A program made the position numbers and the translations under genes. The notes beneath the pieces were generated by a model, which made no database searches, was not told the DNA's origin, and saw nothing but the letters and a program-made list of their open reading frames with translations. 62,741 nt of DNA from Marinilabiliaceae bacterium ANBcel2 (GTDB lineage Bacteria > Bacteroidota > Bacteroidia > Bacteroidales > Marinilabiliaceae). The stretch spans positions 1-62,741 of the forward strand of contig JARULA010000011.1 of NCBI GenBank assembly GCA_029688995.1, read 5' to 3'. Each line of letters opens with the position of its first letter. Position 1 is the first letter of the stretch. Of the stretch, positions 9,766 through 19,872 are shown one piece after another.

Positions 9766-9927
9766 AACTAAGTCGATAATTAAATAATCCCTTTTTCATG
9801 TAACCGTGAGTTAAAAGGTTTTGTTCAAAAATTGCAACAAAATTAGAAACAAAAATATAGTTTACCTACTTTTGTAATTAACTTTGCTAATTATTACACA
9901 AACATCATAAATATTAAAATATTACGA

Positions 9928-10803
9928 ATGATACAATCAATGACCGGCTTTGGCAAAGCAGTATGTGAATTGCCAAATAAAAAAATAAATATCGAAATTA
10001 AATCACTAAACAGTAAACAACTTGATATAATTACACGCCTTCCTGCCCTTTATCGTGAAAAAGATTTAGAAATTCGTAATATCCTGTCAAACAGGCTCCA
10101 TAGGGGTAAAATTGACTTTTCTCTTAATATAGAATCAACTACAGAGGAGAGAGCTGTCAAATTAAACGAAACAGTTATTGAAAATTACTACCATCAAATT
10201 AAATCAATAACGAAAAAATTAAATCTGGACAATAGCAATGATTTGCTTAAAACACTCATCTCAATGCCCGACACCTTAAAATCGGAGCCGGAACAACTCA
10301 ATGATACCGAATGGAATCAAATAGTTAAAAGCATCAAAGCAGCTCTTGATGACATTGAAAAGTACAGAATAAACGAAGGATCTTCAATGGAAAAAGATGT
10401 CTCAATTAGAATTGATAATATATCATCTCTAATGAAAGAGGCAGAAAAATATGAAACAATACGCATAGAGCGGATAAAGGAACGTATAAAAGAGAGTCTT
10501 AAAGAGATAAAAGAACATGCAAATATTGATGAAAACCGGTTTGAACAAGAGTTAATCTACTATATAGAAAAACTGGACATCTCTGAAGAAAAGGTTCGTC
10601 TTAAAAATCATCTTGCCTATTTTAAAGAGTCAACAAATATTGAAGGAGCTGCAGGAAAAAAGCTGGCTTTTATTTCACAAGAGATCGGCAGAGAAATTAA
10701 CACGCTAGGTTCAAAAGCAAATGATGTAAACCTACAGCATATTGTAATTAAAATGAAAGATGAACTGGAGAAAATTAAAGAACAGATATTAAATATTCTA
10801 TAA
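9928..10803 (+). CDS. yicC: YicC/YloC family endoribonuclease
   Basis: 291 residues starting MIQSMTGFG, the invariant family start, with the C-terminal DUF1732-type segment EQELIYYIEKLDISEEKVRL and EIGREINTLGSKAND. YicC has been shown to act as an endoribonuclease on small RNA in E. coli. Full length. It is the first gene of a tight operon: guanylate kinase starts one base after its stop, the usual yicC-gmk-nadD order of Bacteroidota. Confidence 0.93.
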   Translation: MIQSMTGFGKAVCELPNKKINIEIKSLNSKQLDIITRLPALYREKDLEIRNILSNRLHRGKIDFSLNIESTTEERAVKLNETVIENYYHQIKSITKKLNLDNSNDLLKTLISMPDTLKSEPEQLNDTEWNQIVKSIKAALDDIEKYRINEGSSMEKDVSIRIDNISSLMKEAEKYETIRIERIKERIKESLKEIKEHANIDENRFEQELIYYIEKLDISEEKVRLKNHLAYFKESTNIEGAAGKKLAFISQEIGREINTLGSKANDVNLQHIVIKMKDELEKIKEQILNIL

Positions 10804-10804
10804 A

Positions 10805-11398
10805 ATGGATAGAGGCAAATTGATAATTTTTTCGGCACCGTCGGGATCAGGTAAAACAACTATAGTAAAATATCTTTTAAGCAAAAATCTAAATCTTGCT
10901 TTTTCTATTTCTGCAACAAGCAGAGCACCCAGAAAAAATGAGGAGAATGGAAAAGATTACTTTTTTTTAAATCATAACACATTTCAAGAAAAAATTGCAA
11001 ACAATGAATTTTTAGAGTGGGAAGAAGTTTATAAGGGAACTTGTTACGGCACATTAAAAAGTGAGGTTGAAAAATTAAGGAGTGAGGGTAAAAATGTAAT
11101 TTTTGATGTTGATGTTGTTGGCGGAATCAATATTAAAGAACAGTATAAAGATGAAGCTTTGGCCATATTTATACAGCCTCCTTCAATAGAAGAGTTAGAG
11201 AAGAGATTAAAAAAAAGAGGCACCGACTCAATAGAGGTTATTGACAAGAGAGTGGCAAAAGCAGAAAAAGAGCTAAAATATGCTTCCAGGTTTGATTATA
11301 TAATTATAAATGACAATTTGGAAAGCGCCTGCAGTGAAACTGAAAAGAGAGTTGCTCAATTTATCACAAATAAAAATAAGGGAACTGATAATGTGTAG
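10805..11398 (+). CDS. gmk: Guanylate kinase
   Basis: Phosphorylates GMP to GDP with ATP. 197 residues with P-loop SAPSGSGKTT at residues 9-18, the GMP-binding segment SATSRAPRKNEENGKDYFF, EWEEVYKGTCYGT, and the lid region KRLKKRGTDS. Length matches the family. It lies between yicC and nadD and overlaps nadD by 8 bases, so translational coupling is likely. Confidence 0.96.
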   Translation: MDRGKLIIFSAPSGSGKTTIVKYLLSKNLNLAFSISATSRAPRKNEENGKDYFFLNHNTFQEKIANNEFLEWEEVYKGTCYGTLKSEVEKLRSEGKNVIFDVDVVGGINIKEQYKDEALAIFIQPPSIEELEKRLKKRGTDSIEVIDKRVAKAEKELKYASRFDYIIINDNLESACSETEKRVAQFITNKNKGTDNV

Positions 11399-11990
11399 CA
11401 ATCAAAAGAAGAAAATTGAGACCGGACTCCTATTTGGGTCTTTTAACCCAATACATATAGGTCATTTGGCACTAGCCAACTATATTAAAGAGTTTGGCGA
11501 TTTTTTTGAAATATTCTTTATTGTAACTCCACAAAATCCATTTAAAAACTCAACAGATCTTGCTGATGAAAATCACAGACTAAATATGGTGCAAATAGCT
11601 CTAAACAATCAGGAAGGCTATTTTGCAAGTGATATTGAATTTACAATGCCACGACCTTCATATACATGCGACACCCTTAAGTTTTTATCTCAAAAAATGC
11701 CTGAAAGAGAGTTCACTCTAATTACAGGTACAGATAATCTATTGGAAATTGAGAGATGGAAAAATTCAAAAGAGATTACAAACAACTATAAAATAATGGT
11801 TTATCCTCGTCCAGGATATAAAACAACTCAAAAACCACCATATCCAAATATCTCCTATATCACAGCCCCCGTTTTTGAAATATCATCAACATTAATACGT
11901 AACTCTATAAAAGAGAAAAAAAGGATCCCCTGGCTTTTACCCACAGGCGTATATGATTATATTGATAACCACAATTTATATAGAGAGTAA
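11391..11990 (+). CDS. nadD: Nicotinate-nucleotide adenylyltransferase
   Basis: Adenylates nicotinate mononucleotide in NAD synthesis. From the ATG at 11391 the product has 199 residues with GLLFGSFNPIHIGHLAL (the GxFxPxHxGH nucleotidyltransferase motif) and ISSTLIR near the C-terminus. I chose this start because it has an AAGGGA ribosome site just upstream and overlaps the gmk stop (ATGTGTAG); the longer in-frame reading from 11310 would add 27 unrelated residues inside gmk. Confidence 0.94.
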   Translation: MCSNQKKKIETGLLFGSFNPIHIGHLALANYIKEFGDFFEIFFIVTPQNPFKNSTDLADENHRLNMVQIALNNQEGYFASDIEFTMPRPSYTCDTLKFLSQKMPEREFTLITGTDNLLEIERWKNSKEITNNYKIMVYPRPGYKTTQKPPYPNISYITAPVFEISSTLIRNSIKEKKRIPWLLPTGVYDYIDNHNLYRE

Positions 11991-12003
11991 TTTCAATTAT
12001 CAA

Positions 12004-13059
12004 TTACTTTGAAAACTGTTCAAGTATAATATAAACAGGATAGTGATCACTATAACCGCCTAAGTAATAATCCCCAACATATGTTCGGTAAGGTGTTCCT
12101 TTATATCTTCCTGTCTGAACAGTTATAAAAGGAGCATCAAAAATTGTTGCCGAATTATACCTGTAATAAAAGCCACTGTTACTCTCTTCAAGTAATGACT
12201 GTGAAATAATCATGTGATTATAGAGTTGCCATTCATCACGAGATACCGAGGTGCCCCCACCTTCGAAATAGAGCTGCGCAGTTGTATTATAAAGTTCGCC
12301 GGACTTTAACTTAGAGGCCTCACTGCCAGCATTAAGATAGTTGACAATGCTCTCATCATTGGGATTATCATTCAAATCACCCATGACAACTATTTGCGGA
12401 TCATTATAAATATTCTCAAGGGAATCAACTATCGACCTGCAAAGCTCTGCAGCAATATTGCGCAAATGTCTGCTTCTTTCAGCCCCTCCAAATCTTGAAG
12501 GCCAATGATTTACTATAAAATGTATTTTTTCACCGGCAAGCTTTCCCGATACTACAAGTTGATCTCTTGTATAAAATCTGTTATTATCACTACCAATAAC
12601 CAATTCAACCGGATGACTGTTTATTAAATCAAACAGATCTTTACGATATAATAAAGCAACATCAATACCTCGTAAATCGGGACTCGTATAATGGACAAAA
12701 TCAAAATTATAATCCGCTAAAAGATCTGAGTTGATAAGATCATTGAGCACATCGCCATTTTCAACTTCACACAACCCAACTATCGCAGGTTTATCTATAC
12801 TATCCTTTTCTCCCAAGGCAGCAATTACCTCAGCAATCTGATCAATTTTATCGTTATAACGTTCTAATGTCCACTTCTTATTACCATCGGGAGTAAACTC
12901 ATCATCATTAATATCAGGATTATTAACTATATCAAAGAGATTCTCAACATTATAAAAAGCTATTAACAGCTTCTCACTCTCATATGATTGAGAAGAGAGA
13001 CACCCTGTAAACAGATAAAAAATAGTTAAAATAGAAAGTAAGCATCTCATAATAAACAT
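12004..13059 (-). CDS. Exported endonuclease/exonuclease/phosphatase-fold lipoprotein
   Basis: 351 residues with a signal sequence ending LFTGC, a lipobox. The EEP (DNase I-like) fold is visible as AFYNVENLFD at the N-terminus, VGLCEVENGDV (catalytic Glu), VNHWPSRFGG, VVMGDLNDNPND (catalytic Asp/Asn) and YSDHYPV (final Asp-His). These enzymes cleave phosphodiesters in DNA, sphingomyelin or inositol phosphates; the substrate is unknown. Either of two in-frame ATGs (13059, 13050) keeps the signal peptide. Convergent with nadD, 13 bases apart. Confidence 0.88.
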   Translation of the reverse strand: MFIMRCLLSILTIFYLFTGCLSSQSYESEKLLIAFYNVENLFDIVNNPDINDDEFTPDGNKKWTLERYNDKIDQIAEVIAALGEKDSIDKPAIVGLCEVENGDVLNDLINSDLLADYNFDFVHYTSPDLRGIDVALLYRKDLFDLINSHPVELVIGSDNNRFYTRDQLVVSGKLAGEKIHFIVNHWPSRFGGAERSRHLRNIAAELCRSIVDSLENIYNDPQIVVMGDLNDNPNDESIVNYLNAGSEASKLKSGELYNTTAQLYFEGGGTSVSRDEWQLYNHMIISQSLLEESNSGFYYRYNSATIFDAPFITVQTGRYKGTPYRTYVGDYYLGGYSDHYPVYIILEQFSK

Positions 13060-13219
13060 TTACAACCAAAAATAGAGAAAAGCTTTTAAAAAACTCTTGC
13101 TATTATAACATATTTAATAGAAACAACTATTTTTTATGCTGCTAAAGTTCATGTTATGAGATTCTCAATATTTATCATATTTTTATATTGTATTAAACAA
13201 ATAAAAAAACAGAAACATC

Positions 13220-14413
13220 ATGGGAAAAGTATTAGTAATAGGTGCAGGAGGTGTAGGAACAGTTGTAGTACAAAAAATGGCTGCACTTACGCAAATTTTT
13301 GAAGAAATTACCCTTGCAAGCAGAACAAAAAGCAAATGTGATAAAATAGCAGAAAAGATTGGCAATAATCGTATTAAAACTGCACAAATTGATGCCGACA
13401 ATGTTTATGAGCTAAAAGTACTTATTAACAGAGTAAAACCCGATCTTGTTGTTAATGTTGCTTTACCTTATCAGGACTTAACCATAATGGATGCATGTTT
13501 AGAAACAAAAGTTTCATATATGGATACTGCCAACTATGAACCTCGCGATGAAGCAAAATTTGAATATAAATGGCAGTGGGCATATCAAGAAAAGTTTAAA
13601 AATGCAGGAATTACGGCTATACTGGGCTGCGGATTTGATCCCGGAGTAACAAGTATCTTTACGGCATACGCAGCAAAACACCATTTTGACGAGATTCATT
13701 ATCTCGATATAGTTGATTGTAATGCCGGTGATCACGGAAAAGCATTTGCCACCAATTTTAATCCCGAAATAAATATCAGAGAAGTTAGTCAAAACGGCAA
13801 ATACTGGGAAAATGGCAAATGGATAACTACTAAACCCCATGAAATACACAAACCTTTAACCTATCCTGAAATAGGGGAAAAAGAGTCATATTTAATCTAC
13901 CATGAAGAGCTTGAATCACTGGTTAAAAACTTTCCTACTTTAAAACGTGCAAGATTTTGGATGACTTTTGGTGAAGAGTATCTTACCCATTTAAGAGTAA
14001 TCCAAAACATAGGAATGGCAGGCATTGAACCTGTAAACTATAAAGGTGCTGAAGTTGTACCAATTGAATTCTTAAAATATGTTCTGCCAAATCCTGGTGA
14101 TTTGGGGGAGAATTATAAAGGATGGACCTCTATAGGATGTAGAGTTAAAGGTGTAAAAAATGGCAAGGAAAAAACATACTACATATATAATAATTGCAGC
14201 CATCAACAAGCCTACAAAGAGACGGGAACTCAGGCAGTAAGCTATACAACAGGTGTTCCATGCATGATTGGAGCTATTATGTATCTCAAAAAAATATGGA
14301 AAAAACCGGGAGTATTTAATGTTGAAGAGTTCAACCCCGATCCTTTTATGGAGGAGTTAAATAATCATGGATTACCATGGAATGAAAAACATGACATTGA
14401 TCTTGAATTATAA
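13220..14413 (+). CDS. Carboxynorspermidine synthase (saccharopine dehydrogenase-like)
   Basis: 397 residues beginning with the NADPH-binding Rossmann motif VLVIGAGGVGTVVVQKMA. The body follows the carboxy(nor)spermidine dehydrogenase branch of the saccharopine dehydrogenase family (GCGFDPGVTSIFTAYAAKH). The family condenses aspartate semialdehyde with putrescine or diaminopropane and reduces the Schiff base. The gene is followed after 5 bases by the matching decarboxylase, which supports this role over a lysine one. Together they make spermidine or norspermidine without S-adenosylmethionine. Confidence 0.92.
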   Translation: MGKVLVIGAGGVGTVVVQKMAALTQIFEEITLASRTKSKCDKIAEKIGNNRIKTAQIDADNVYELKVLINRVKPDLVVNVALPYQDLTIMDACLETKVSYMDTANYEPRDEAKFEYKWQWAYQEKFKNAGITAILGCGFDPGVTSIFTAYAAKHHFDEIHYLDIVDCNAGDHGKAFATNFNPEINIREVSQNGKYWENGKWITTKPHEIHKPLTYPEIGEKESYLIYHEELESLVKNFPTLKRARFWMTFGEEYLTHLRVIQNIGMAGIEPVNYKGAEVVPIEFLKYVLPNPGDLGENYKGWTSIGCRVKGVKNGKEKTYYIYNNCSHQQAYKETGTQAVSYTTGVPCMIGAIMYLKKIWKKPGVFNVEEFNPDPFMEELNNHGLPWNEKHDIDLEL

Positions 14414-14418
14414 AATAG

Positions 14419-15558
14419 ATGACCATTTTAAATAAAATTCCTTCACCATGTTACGTGGTGGAGGAAAAGCTACTGCGTAAAAATTTATCATTAATAAAAG
14501 AGGTAAAAGAGAGATCGGGTGCCGAAATTATTCTTGCATTTAAAGCGTTTGCTCTATGGCCTCTTTTCAAAATAGTAAAAGAGTATATTCCATCCTCTAC
14601 GGCCAGTTCACTTTTTGAAGCTAAGCTGGCTGCAGAAGAGATGGGTAATAAAGCACATACATACTCTCCTGCCTATACTGAAAATGATTTTAATAAAATA
14701 ATGGAGTATAGCAGCCATATCACCTTTAACTCATTTACACAGTTTAATAAGTTTTTACCGGCACTAAAAAATCACAATCAAAAAATATCAGCAGCAATAC
14801 GCATTAACCCTCAATACAGTCCGGTTAAAACTGATCTCTACAACCCCTGCTCACCGGGTTCCCGAATGGGTGTTACATTAAAAAATATGCCCGAACAATT
14901 ACCAGGCGAAATAGAGGGGTTACATTTTCATACACTTTGTGAGTCAGACTCATACGATCTTGAAAAAACATTATCGGCAATAGAAAAAAACTTTTATAAA
15001 TATCTAAAACAGGTAAAGTGGATTAATATGGGCGGAGGTCATCTTATGACACATAAAAATTATAATACAACCCACCTTATTAAGGTATTAAAAGAGTTTA
15101 AAGAGAGATGGGATATTAAAATAATTCTTGAACCCGGAAGTGCTTTTGCATGGGAAACAGGTTTTCTGTTATCTCAGGTTGTTGACATAGTTGAAACCAA
15201 CAATATTAAAACGGCAATATTAAACGTCTCCTTTACAGCTCACATGCCCGACTGCCTTGAGATGCCATATAAACCTAAAATAAGAGGAGCATATAATGAA
15301 CCGGTAAAAGGGAAACCTACCTACCGTATTGGCGGAAACAGCTGCTTATCTGGTGACTTCATGGAATACTGGTCATTTGATAAAGAGTTAAAACCTGGAG
15401 ATTTTATTATTTTTGAAGATATGATTCACTACACAATAGTCAAAACCAATATGTTTAATGGTGTACCACATCCAGCTATAGGGATAATAAATAATAATAA
15501 TAACTTTTCATTAATTAGAGAGTTCGGTTACTACGACTATAAAAACAGAATGGGATAA
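14419..15558 (+). CDS. nspC: Carboxynorspermidine decarboxylase
   Basis: PLP enzyme of the alanine racemase-fold decarboxylase group, 379 residues. Visible features are IPSPCYVVEEKLLRKNL at the start, the PLP-lysine region EIILAFKAFALWPLF, GLHFHTLCES, INMGGGHLM, the diphosphate-binding EPGSAFAW, and the C-terminal active-site segment GGNSCLSGDFM. It decarboxylates carboxyspermidine or carboxynorspermidine, the step after the upstream gene product. Co-transcribed with it. No transcription terminator is obvious before the decayed gene that follows. Confidence 0.93.
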   Translation: MTILNKIPSPCYVVEEKLLRKNLSLIKEVKERSGAEIILAFKAFALWPLFKIVKEYIPSSTASSLFEAKLAAEEMGNKAHTYSPAYTENDFNKIMEYSSHITFNSFTQFNKFLPALKNHNQKISAAIRINPQYSPVKTDLYNPCSPGSRMGVTLKNMPEQLPGEIEGLHFHTLCESDSYDLEKTLSAIEKNFYKYLKQVKWINMGGGHLMTHKNYNTTHLIKVLKEFKERWDIKIILEPGSAFAWETGFLLSQVVDIVETNNIKTAILNVSFTAHMPDCLEMPYKPKIRGAYNEPVKGKPTYRIGGNSCLSGDFMEYWSFDKELKPGDFIIFEDMIHYTIVKTNMFNGVPHPAIGIINNNNNFSLIREFGYYDYKNRMG

Positions 15559-15577
15559 TGATTTATTATAACCAATT

Positions 15578-15768
15578 ATGACATCATTAACAATTATTCT
15601 ATTACCTCATTAATAATCTCCTTTTCGGGAGCTATGATGCCTGGTCCACTACTGATTATTGGGCACGGGATGGTAAAAATTGCACTTATAACCCTGCTTC
15701 TTTTACGACTTAGCCCCATATTCAAACATTTTTTAATAGATGCTGTTATTACTTGTAAACAGGTATAA
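15578..15768 (+). pseudogene. Decayed LysE-family exporter fragment with internal deletion
   Basis: The frame ending at the stop at 15766-15768 reads ISFSGAMMPGPLL (from about 15616), which is the first-helix signature of LysE-type exporters, then continues at once with IIGHGMVKIALITLLLL, which in the family comes after another roughly 18 residues. The N-terminal part is in another frame (ATG at 15578 stops at 15611), so it carries both a frameshift and an internal deletion, and the rest of a roughly 200-residue protein is missing. The likely ancestor had two PGPLL/AGPLL-like stretches whose recombination removed the segment between them; that is inference. Confidence 0.65.
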
Positions 15769-15779
15769 ATAGCAATAAA

Positions 15780-18017
15780 ATGAAGAACAGAGATAACAAC
15801 CAATATATAACAAAAAAAAGAAGCTTCACAGTTTTACAAATGAATTGTGCTTCATGTGCTGCAAAGGTTGAAAATAGTATAAAATCATCAAAAGGAGTAG
15901 TTAGTGCATCTGTTAATCTGGCATCAAAAAAAGTAGTTATTGAATATCTGCCAAAAGATTGTAATCTTAAAGATGTAGCGAAATCGGTTAAAAATGCAGG
16001 TTTTGAGCTGATTATTCCTAAGGCAAACAGCAATGATCGAAATGAGGAGCTAAAAGAGAAAGAGGAGAAAGATAAAAGAGATTTGCAACAGCTTAAAAAT
16101 AATACTATCTGGGCGTTAATCTTCTCTGCACCAGTCTTTGTTGTAGGAATGTTTTTTATGAACATGCCCTACGCCGATAAAATTATGTGGGTATTTTCAA
16201 CACCTGTAGTATTATGGTTTGGACGCGATTTTTTCAAAAATGCTATCAGGCAGGCAACTAAAGGTCATGTTAGTATGGATACCCTGGTTGCCTTAAGTAC
16301 AGGTATAGCATACCTGTTTAGCGCATTTAACACCCTGTTTCCGCATGTATGGCACAATCATGGATTAGAAGCTCATATATATTTTGAGGCAGCTGCAGTA
16401 ATTATTGCATTTATCCTACTAGGAAGATGGTTAGAGGAGCGAGCTAAAAACAGCACTTCATCGGCGATTAAAAAGCTTATGGGTATTCAACCCAAATATG
16501 CTATTGTAATAGGCAGCTCAGGGGAAGAGAAAAGTGTCAATATTGATAAATTAAAAAAGGGAGATCTCATATTAGTAAAACCCGGAGAAAAAGTGCCCGT
16601 TGACGGAACAGTAAAAGATGGAGACTCATACACCGATGAGAGTCTGCTAACAGGCGAGCCTATCCCGCTGCATAAAACTAAGGGATCTAAAGTATATGCT
16701 GGTACAATTAATCAAAAAGGGAGCTTTAGATTAACAGCAGAAGCAACCGGTGATGAAACAACTCTCTCACGTATAATTGAACTGGTACAGGAAGCACAAG
16801 GAAGCAAAGCACCAGTTCAAAAACTAGCTGATAAAATATCTTCAATCTTTGTTCCTGCCGTTCTTATTATAGCAATAATATCCTTTATTATATGGAATTT
16901 CACAGGGATAGATAACAGTACTGCATACGCAGTAACAGCTCTTATAACCGTTCTTATTATTGCTTGTCCCTGTGCGCTCGGATTAGCAACTCCAACAGCT
17001 GTAATGACAGGTATTGGCAAAGCTGCTGAAATGGGAATATTGATAAAGAATGCTGAAAGCTTAGAAACTGCAAAAAATATAGATGTTGTAGTATTAGACA
17101 AAACCGGTACTATAACAGAGGGAAAACCTAAGGTTACTAACATTGTGTGGCTAAACGATGATGAAAGTAATAGTACTATTTTAAAAGGAATAGAAAAAGA
17201 GTCGGAACACCCATTAGCCGATGCAATAACCTCTTATCTTAAATCTTATGACTCAGCAACACCACAAAAATTTGAAAGCATTACAGGTAAAGGAGCAGTA
17301 GCATTATTCAATAACCAAAAGTGGTTTGTTGGTAATACTAAACTATTAAAAGATAATAATATATCGATAGAGAGCACTTTAAAAAAGAGAGCACAAAAGT
17401 ATAGTGACGAAGCCAAAACAGTAATCTGGTTCGCTAACAGCAAACAGGCAATAGCAGTTGTGGCAATTAGCGATCAAATAAAAGAGAGCGCTAAAAAAGG
17501 GGTAGAAAAATTAAAAGAGATTGGAATCAAAGTATATATGTTAACCGGAGATAATGCTCATACAGCAGCAGTTATAGCCGGTAAATCAGGAATAGAAAAC
17601 TTCAAAGCAAATGTTCTGCCGGCACAAAAAGCAAAATATATTAAAGATTTACAACAACAGGGAAAAACTGTTGCCATGGTTGGTGATGGTATTAATGATA
17701 GCGGAGCACTTGCGCAGTCAAATATTAGCATAGCAATGGGACAAGGAAGTGATATTGCAATGGATGTATCGTCAATGACAATAATATCTTCAAATCTGGA
17801 GAAGATTTCGGATGCTATAGAGCTATCAAAAAAAACAAGTAAAGTAATAAAACAAAACCTGTTTTGGGCCTTTATCTACAATACATCAGCCATACCAATA
17901 GCAGCCGGTATATTATACCCATTTTTAGGATTCCTTCTAAATCCTATGGTAGCAGGAGCAGCTATGGCCTTAAGCAGTGTTAGTGTCATAACAAACAGTC
18001 TGCGCTTAAAAAAGTAA
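15780..18017 (+). CDS. copA: Cu+-exporting P-type ATPase (CopA-like)
   Basis: 745 residues. One heavy-metal-associated domain (MNCASCAAKVENS, Cys23 and Cys26), the metal-channel motif IACPCALGLATPT, actuator motif LLTGEPIP, phosphorylation site DKTGTITEGKP, nucleotide-domain ESEHPLAD and hinge GDGINDSGAL. The last membrane helices carry YN (FIYNTSAIP) and MALSSVSV, the copper(I) subgroup signature. It exports Cu+ from the cytoplasm. It starts 11 bases after the decayed exporter; no copper regulator adjoins. Confidence 0.93.
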   Translation: MKNRDNNQYITKKRSFTVLQMNCASCAAKVENSIKSSKGVVSASVNLASKKVVIEYLPKDCNLKDVAKSVKNAGFELIIPKANSNDRNEELKEKEEKDKRDLQQLKNNTIWALIFSAPVFVVGMFFMNMPYADKIMWVFSTPVVLWFGRDFFKNAIRQATKGHVSMDTLVALSTGIAYLFSAFNTLFPHVWHNHGLEAHIYFEAAAVIIAFILLGRWLEERAKNSTSSAIKKLMGIQPKYAIVIGSSGEEKSVNIDKLKKGDLILVKPGEKVPVDGTVKDGDSYTDESLLTGEPIPLHKTKGSKVYAGTINQKGSFRLTAEATGDETTLSRIIELVQEAQGSKAPVQKLADKISSIFVPAVLIIAIISFIIWNFTGIDNSTAYAVTALITVLIIACPCALGLATPTAVMTGIGKAAEMGILIKNAESLETAKNIDVVVLDKTGTITEGKPKVTNIVWLNDDESNSTILKGIEKESEHPLADAITSYLKSYDSATPQKFESITGKGAVALFNNQKWFVGNTKLLKDNNISIESTLKKRAQKYSDEAKTVIWFANSKQAIAVVAISDQIKESAKKGVEKLKEIGIKVYMLTGDNAHTAAVIAGKSGIENFKANVLPAQKAKYIKDLQQQGKTVAMVGDGINDSGALAQSNISIAMGQGSDIAMDVSSMTIISSNLEKISDAIELSKKTSKVIKQNLFWAFIYNTSAIPIAAGILYPFLGFLLNPMVAGAAMALSSVSVITNSLRLKK

Positions 18018-18103
18018 TTCATAATTAAAATGTAAAACTTATCATACTTTAAAAACAATTATCTATTTTTATTCGCTGATGTTTATAGATCTACAGAGAT
18101 AAA

Positions 18104-18751
18104 ATGCAATTAAAACTAAAAAAAAGAGGTACTATAACATTAGATAAAAAAATATCTAATGGTAATTTTCGTGATTGCTATTCAATAAAAGAAGATTCTC
18201 AAATTTGTATAAAAAAAATAAAGTCAAATATCGGTTTTAAACAAAAATTACAATTAAAATTGTTAAGGCCACAAATTAATCACGAAGAGCTAAACCTATA
18301 TAATAGTCTGCCCAACGATATTAAGCACTACTTTAATCCTGTAATACATGCCGAAAAAAACATATTGGTATCAGGGCGACCGGTTGATTATGACGGTAAC
18401 TACTCAAAAACATTACTACAACACAAAAAAGTATCAAACGAGCATTTTTGGAGAGAGGTAAAGAGGTCTGCCTCACTTCTTGCAAAACATAAAATATGGT
18501 TTTTTGAAATATATAAAGGTGGAAATGTAGTAGTAAAAAAAGTTTCAAAAGATAAGTTTATTCCAATTTTTATTGATTATAAACATATAGGATGGAAATC
18601 TTTTCCAATTCAAATTAATTTGCTTCTCGATTCAGAAAAAGAGCGCAAATTTTTTCGCATCTTTAATAAAACCATTAAAAGATATTGTAAAGCACCTCAT
18701 CTATTTGATCTTCCCGTTAACTCAAAAAACATACATCAAATAGTTATATAA
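18104..18751 (+). CDS. YrbL-like protein (PhoP-network family, kinase-like fold)
   Basis: 215 residues. The start matches the YrbL family: a short beta hairpin (ISNGNFRDCYSIKEDS) followed by CIKKIK, then HEELNLYNSLP, and a later segment with LLAKHKIWFFEIYKGGNVVV and FIPIFIDYK, which resemble catalytic-loop and metal-binding positions of an atypical small-molecule kinase. YrbL function is unclear; in enterobacteria it belongs to the PhoP regulon. No signal peptide. Alone between copA and the signalling genes. Moderate confidence. Confidence 0.6.
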   Translation: MQLKLKKRGTITLDKKISNGNFRDCYSIKEDSQICIKKIKSNIGFKQKLQLKLLRPQINHEELNLYNSLPNDIKHYFNPVIHAEKNILVSGRPVDYDGNYSKTLLQHKKVSNEHFWREVKRSASLLAKHKIWFFEIYKGGNVVVKKVSKDKFIPIFIDYKHIGWKSFPIQINLLLDSEKERKFFRIFNKTIKRYCKAPHLFDLPVNSKNIHQIVI

Positions 18752-18843
18752 AGCCAAAACCCGCAACCTAATAACATTCGTTTCGTAGAAACTTTCTATA
18801 ATGGTGAGCATAAACCAAAAGCGAGTATAAAAGGATGCATACA

Positions 18844-19872
18844 ATGGCAAATAACTATATCGTAACTAATCTTGCAGGTTGGGTTCAATTAAATAACTAC
18901 CATATTCATAACGAATATATAATTACATTGGTTATGCTGGTAACTTTAGCCATATTTTCTGTTTTACATACTCGTAAAAAACATAAAAGAGATATAGAGA
19001 AATTTAAAAGCTATTATAACAACTCCCCATTTGGCATTTTTATAACCAATAATAGAGGAGAAAATATTGAGGTTAACAATTTAATATGTGAAATCACAGG
19101 ATATAAAAAAGAGGAGCTAATAAACAAAACCTTGCTCGATATAACACCTCCAAAAAATCACCAAATTTTAAAAGAGACTTTTAAAAAAGTTAAAAAAAAC
19201 GGTAAAGCATACGCCACAATATCTATTATAAATAACAAAAAAGAAAAATGCTACTGGAGCATAGACAGCGTTAAAATATCAAAAACCCTAATTATAGGGT
19301 TTGTTACAGATATAACCGAACAGATAAAAATAAAAAAAAGAGTAGAACTACTGGGAATGGTTGTTGATCAATCGGTAAACGAAGTTTTTATTATTGATTA
19401 TAGTACATTTACTATAATTGAATGTAACAAAACAGCAAAAGAGAACAACCCCTCCTTGCATCAAAATATACAATCACAAAATTTTACTCAACTAATTCCG
19501 CAGCTCTCTTTAAAGAAGTTCATAGAGATTGTTCAACCGCTAAAAACAAAAAAACAATCCCTAATCAAAATTGAACAAAAAAAATTGAACAAAACCGGCT
19601 TTCCCTATTATGCTGAAATAAACATTCAAAATTTGATACATGAACATAAGAATCTTCTTTTTATAGTAATTAAAGATATCTCTAAAGGAAAAAGAGCTGA
19701 GCTGGAGTTGGAAAATTTAAAGAACCGTTTAGAACTTGAAGTAAAAAATAAAACCAGAGAGCTTGAAAAGCATATAAATGAATTGGAACATTTTAGAGAT
19801 GTTACCGTTGAGAGGGAATTAAGAATGAAAGAGTTGAGAGATGAAATAGAAAGATTAAAGCAGCATGGGTAA
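18844..19872 (+). CDS. Membrane-anchored PAS protein without kinase domain
   Basis: About 342 residues: one N-terminal membrane helix (about residues 27-43, IITLVMLVTLAIFSVLH), a PAS domain (YYNNSPFGIFITNNRGENIE... ITGYKKEEL), a second weaker PAS-like region (FIIDYSTFTIIECNKTA) and a C-terminal coiled coil. There is no histidine kinase or cyclase domain. I prefer the ATG at 18844 because an AAAGG box sits 9 bases upstream; for the ATG at 18835 it would be directly adjacent. It overlaps the next kinase gene by 8 bases, so it may feed signals to that kinase. Confidence 0.75.
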   Translation: MANNYIVTNLAGWVQLNNYHIHNEYIITLVMLVTLAIFSVLHTRKKHKRDIEKFKSYYNNSPFGIFITNNRGENIEVNNLICEITGYKKEELINKTLLDITPPKNHQILKETFKKVKKNGKAYATISIINNKKEKCYWSIDSVKISKTLIIGFVTDITEQIKIKKRVELLGMVVDQSVNEVFIIDYSTFTIIECNKTAKENNPSLHQNIQSQNFTQLIPQLSLKKFIEIVQPLKTKKQSLIKIEQKKLNKTGFPYYAEINIQNLIHEHKNLLFIVIKDISKGKRAELELENLKNRLELEVKNKTRELEKHINELEHFRDVTVERELRMKELRDEIERLKQHG

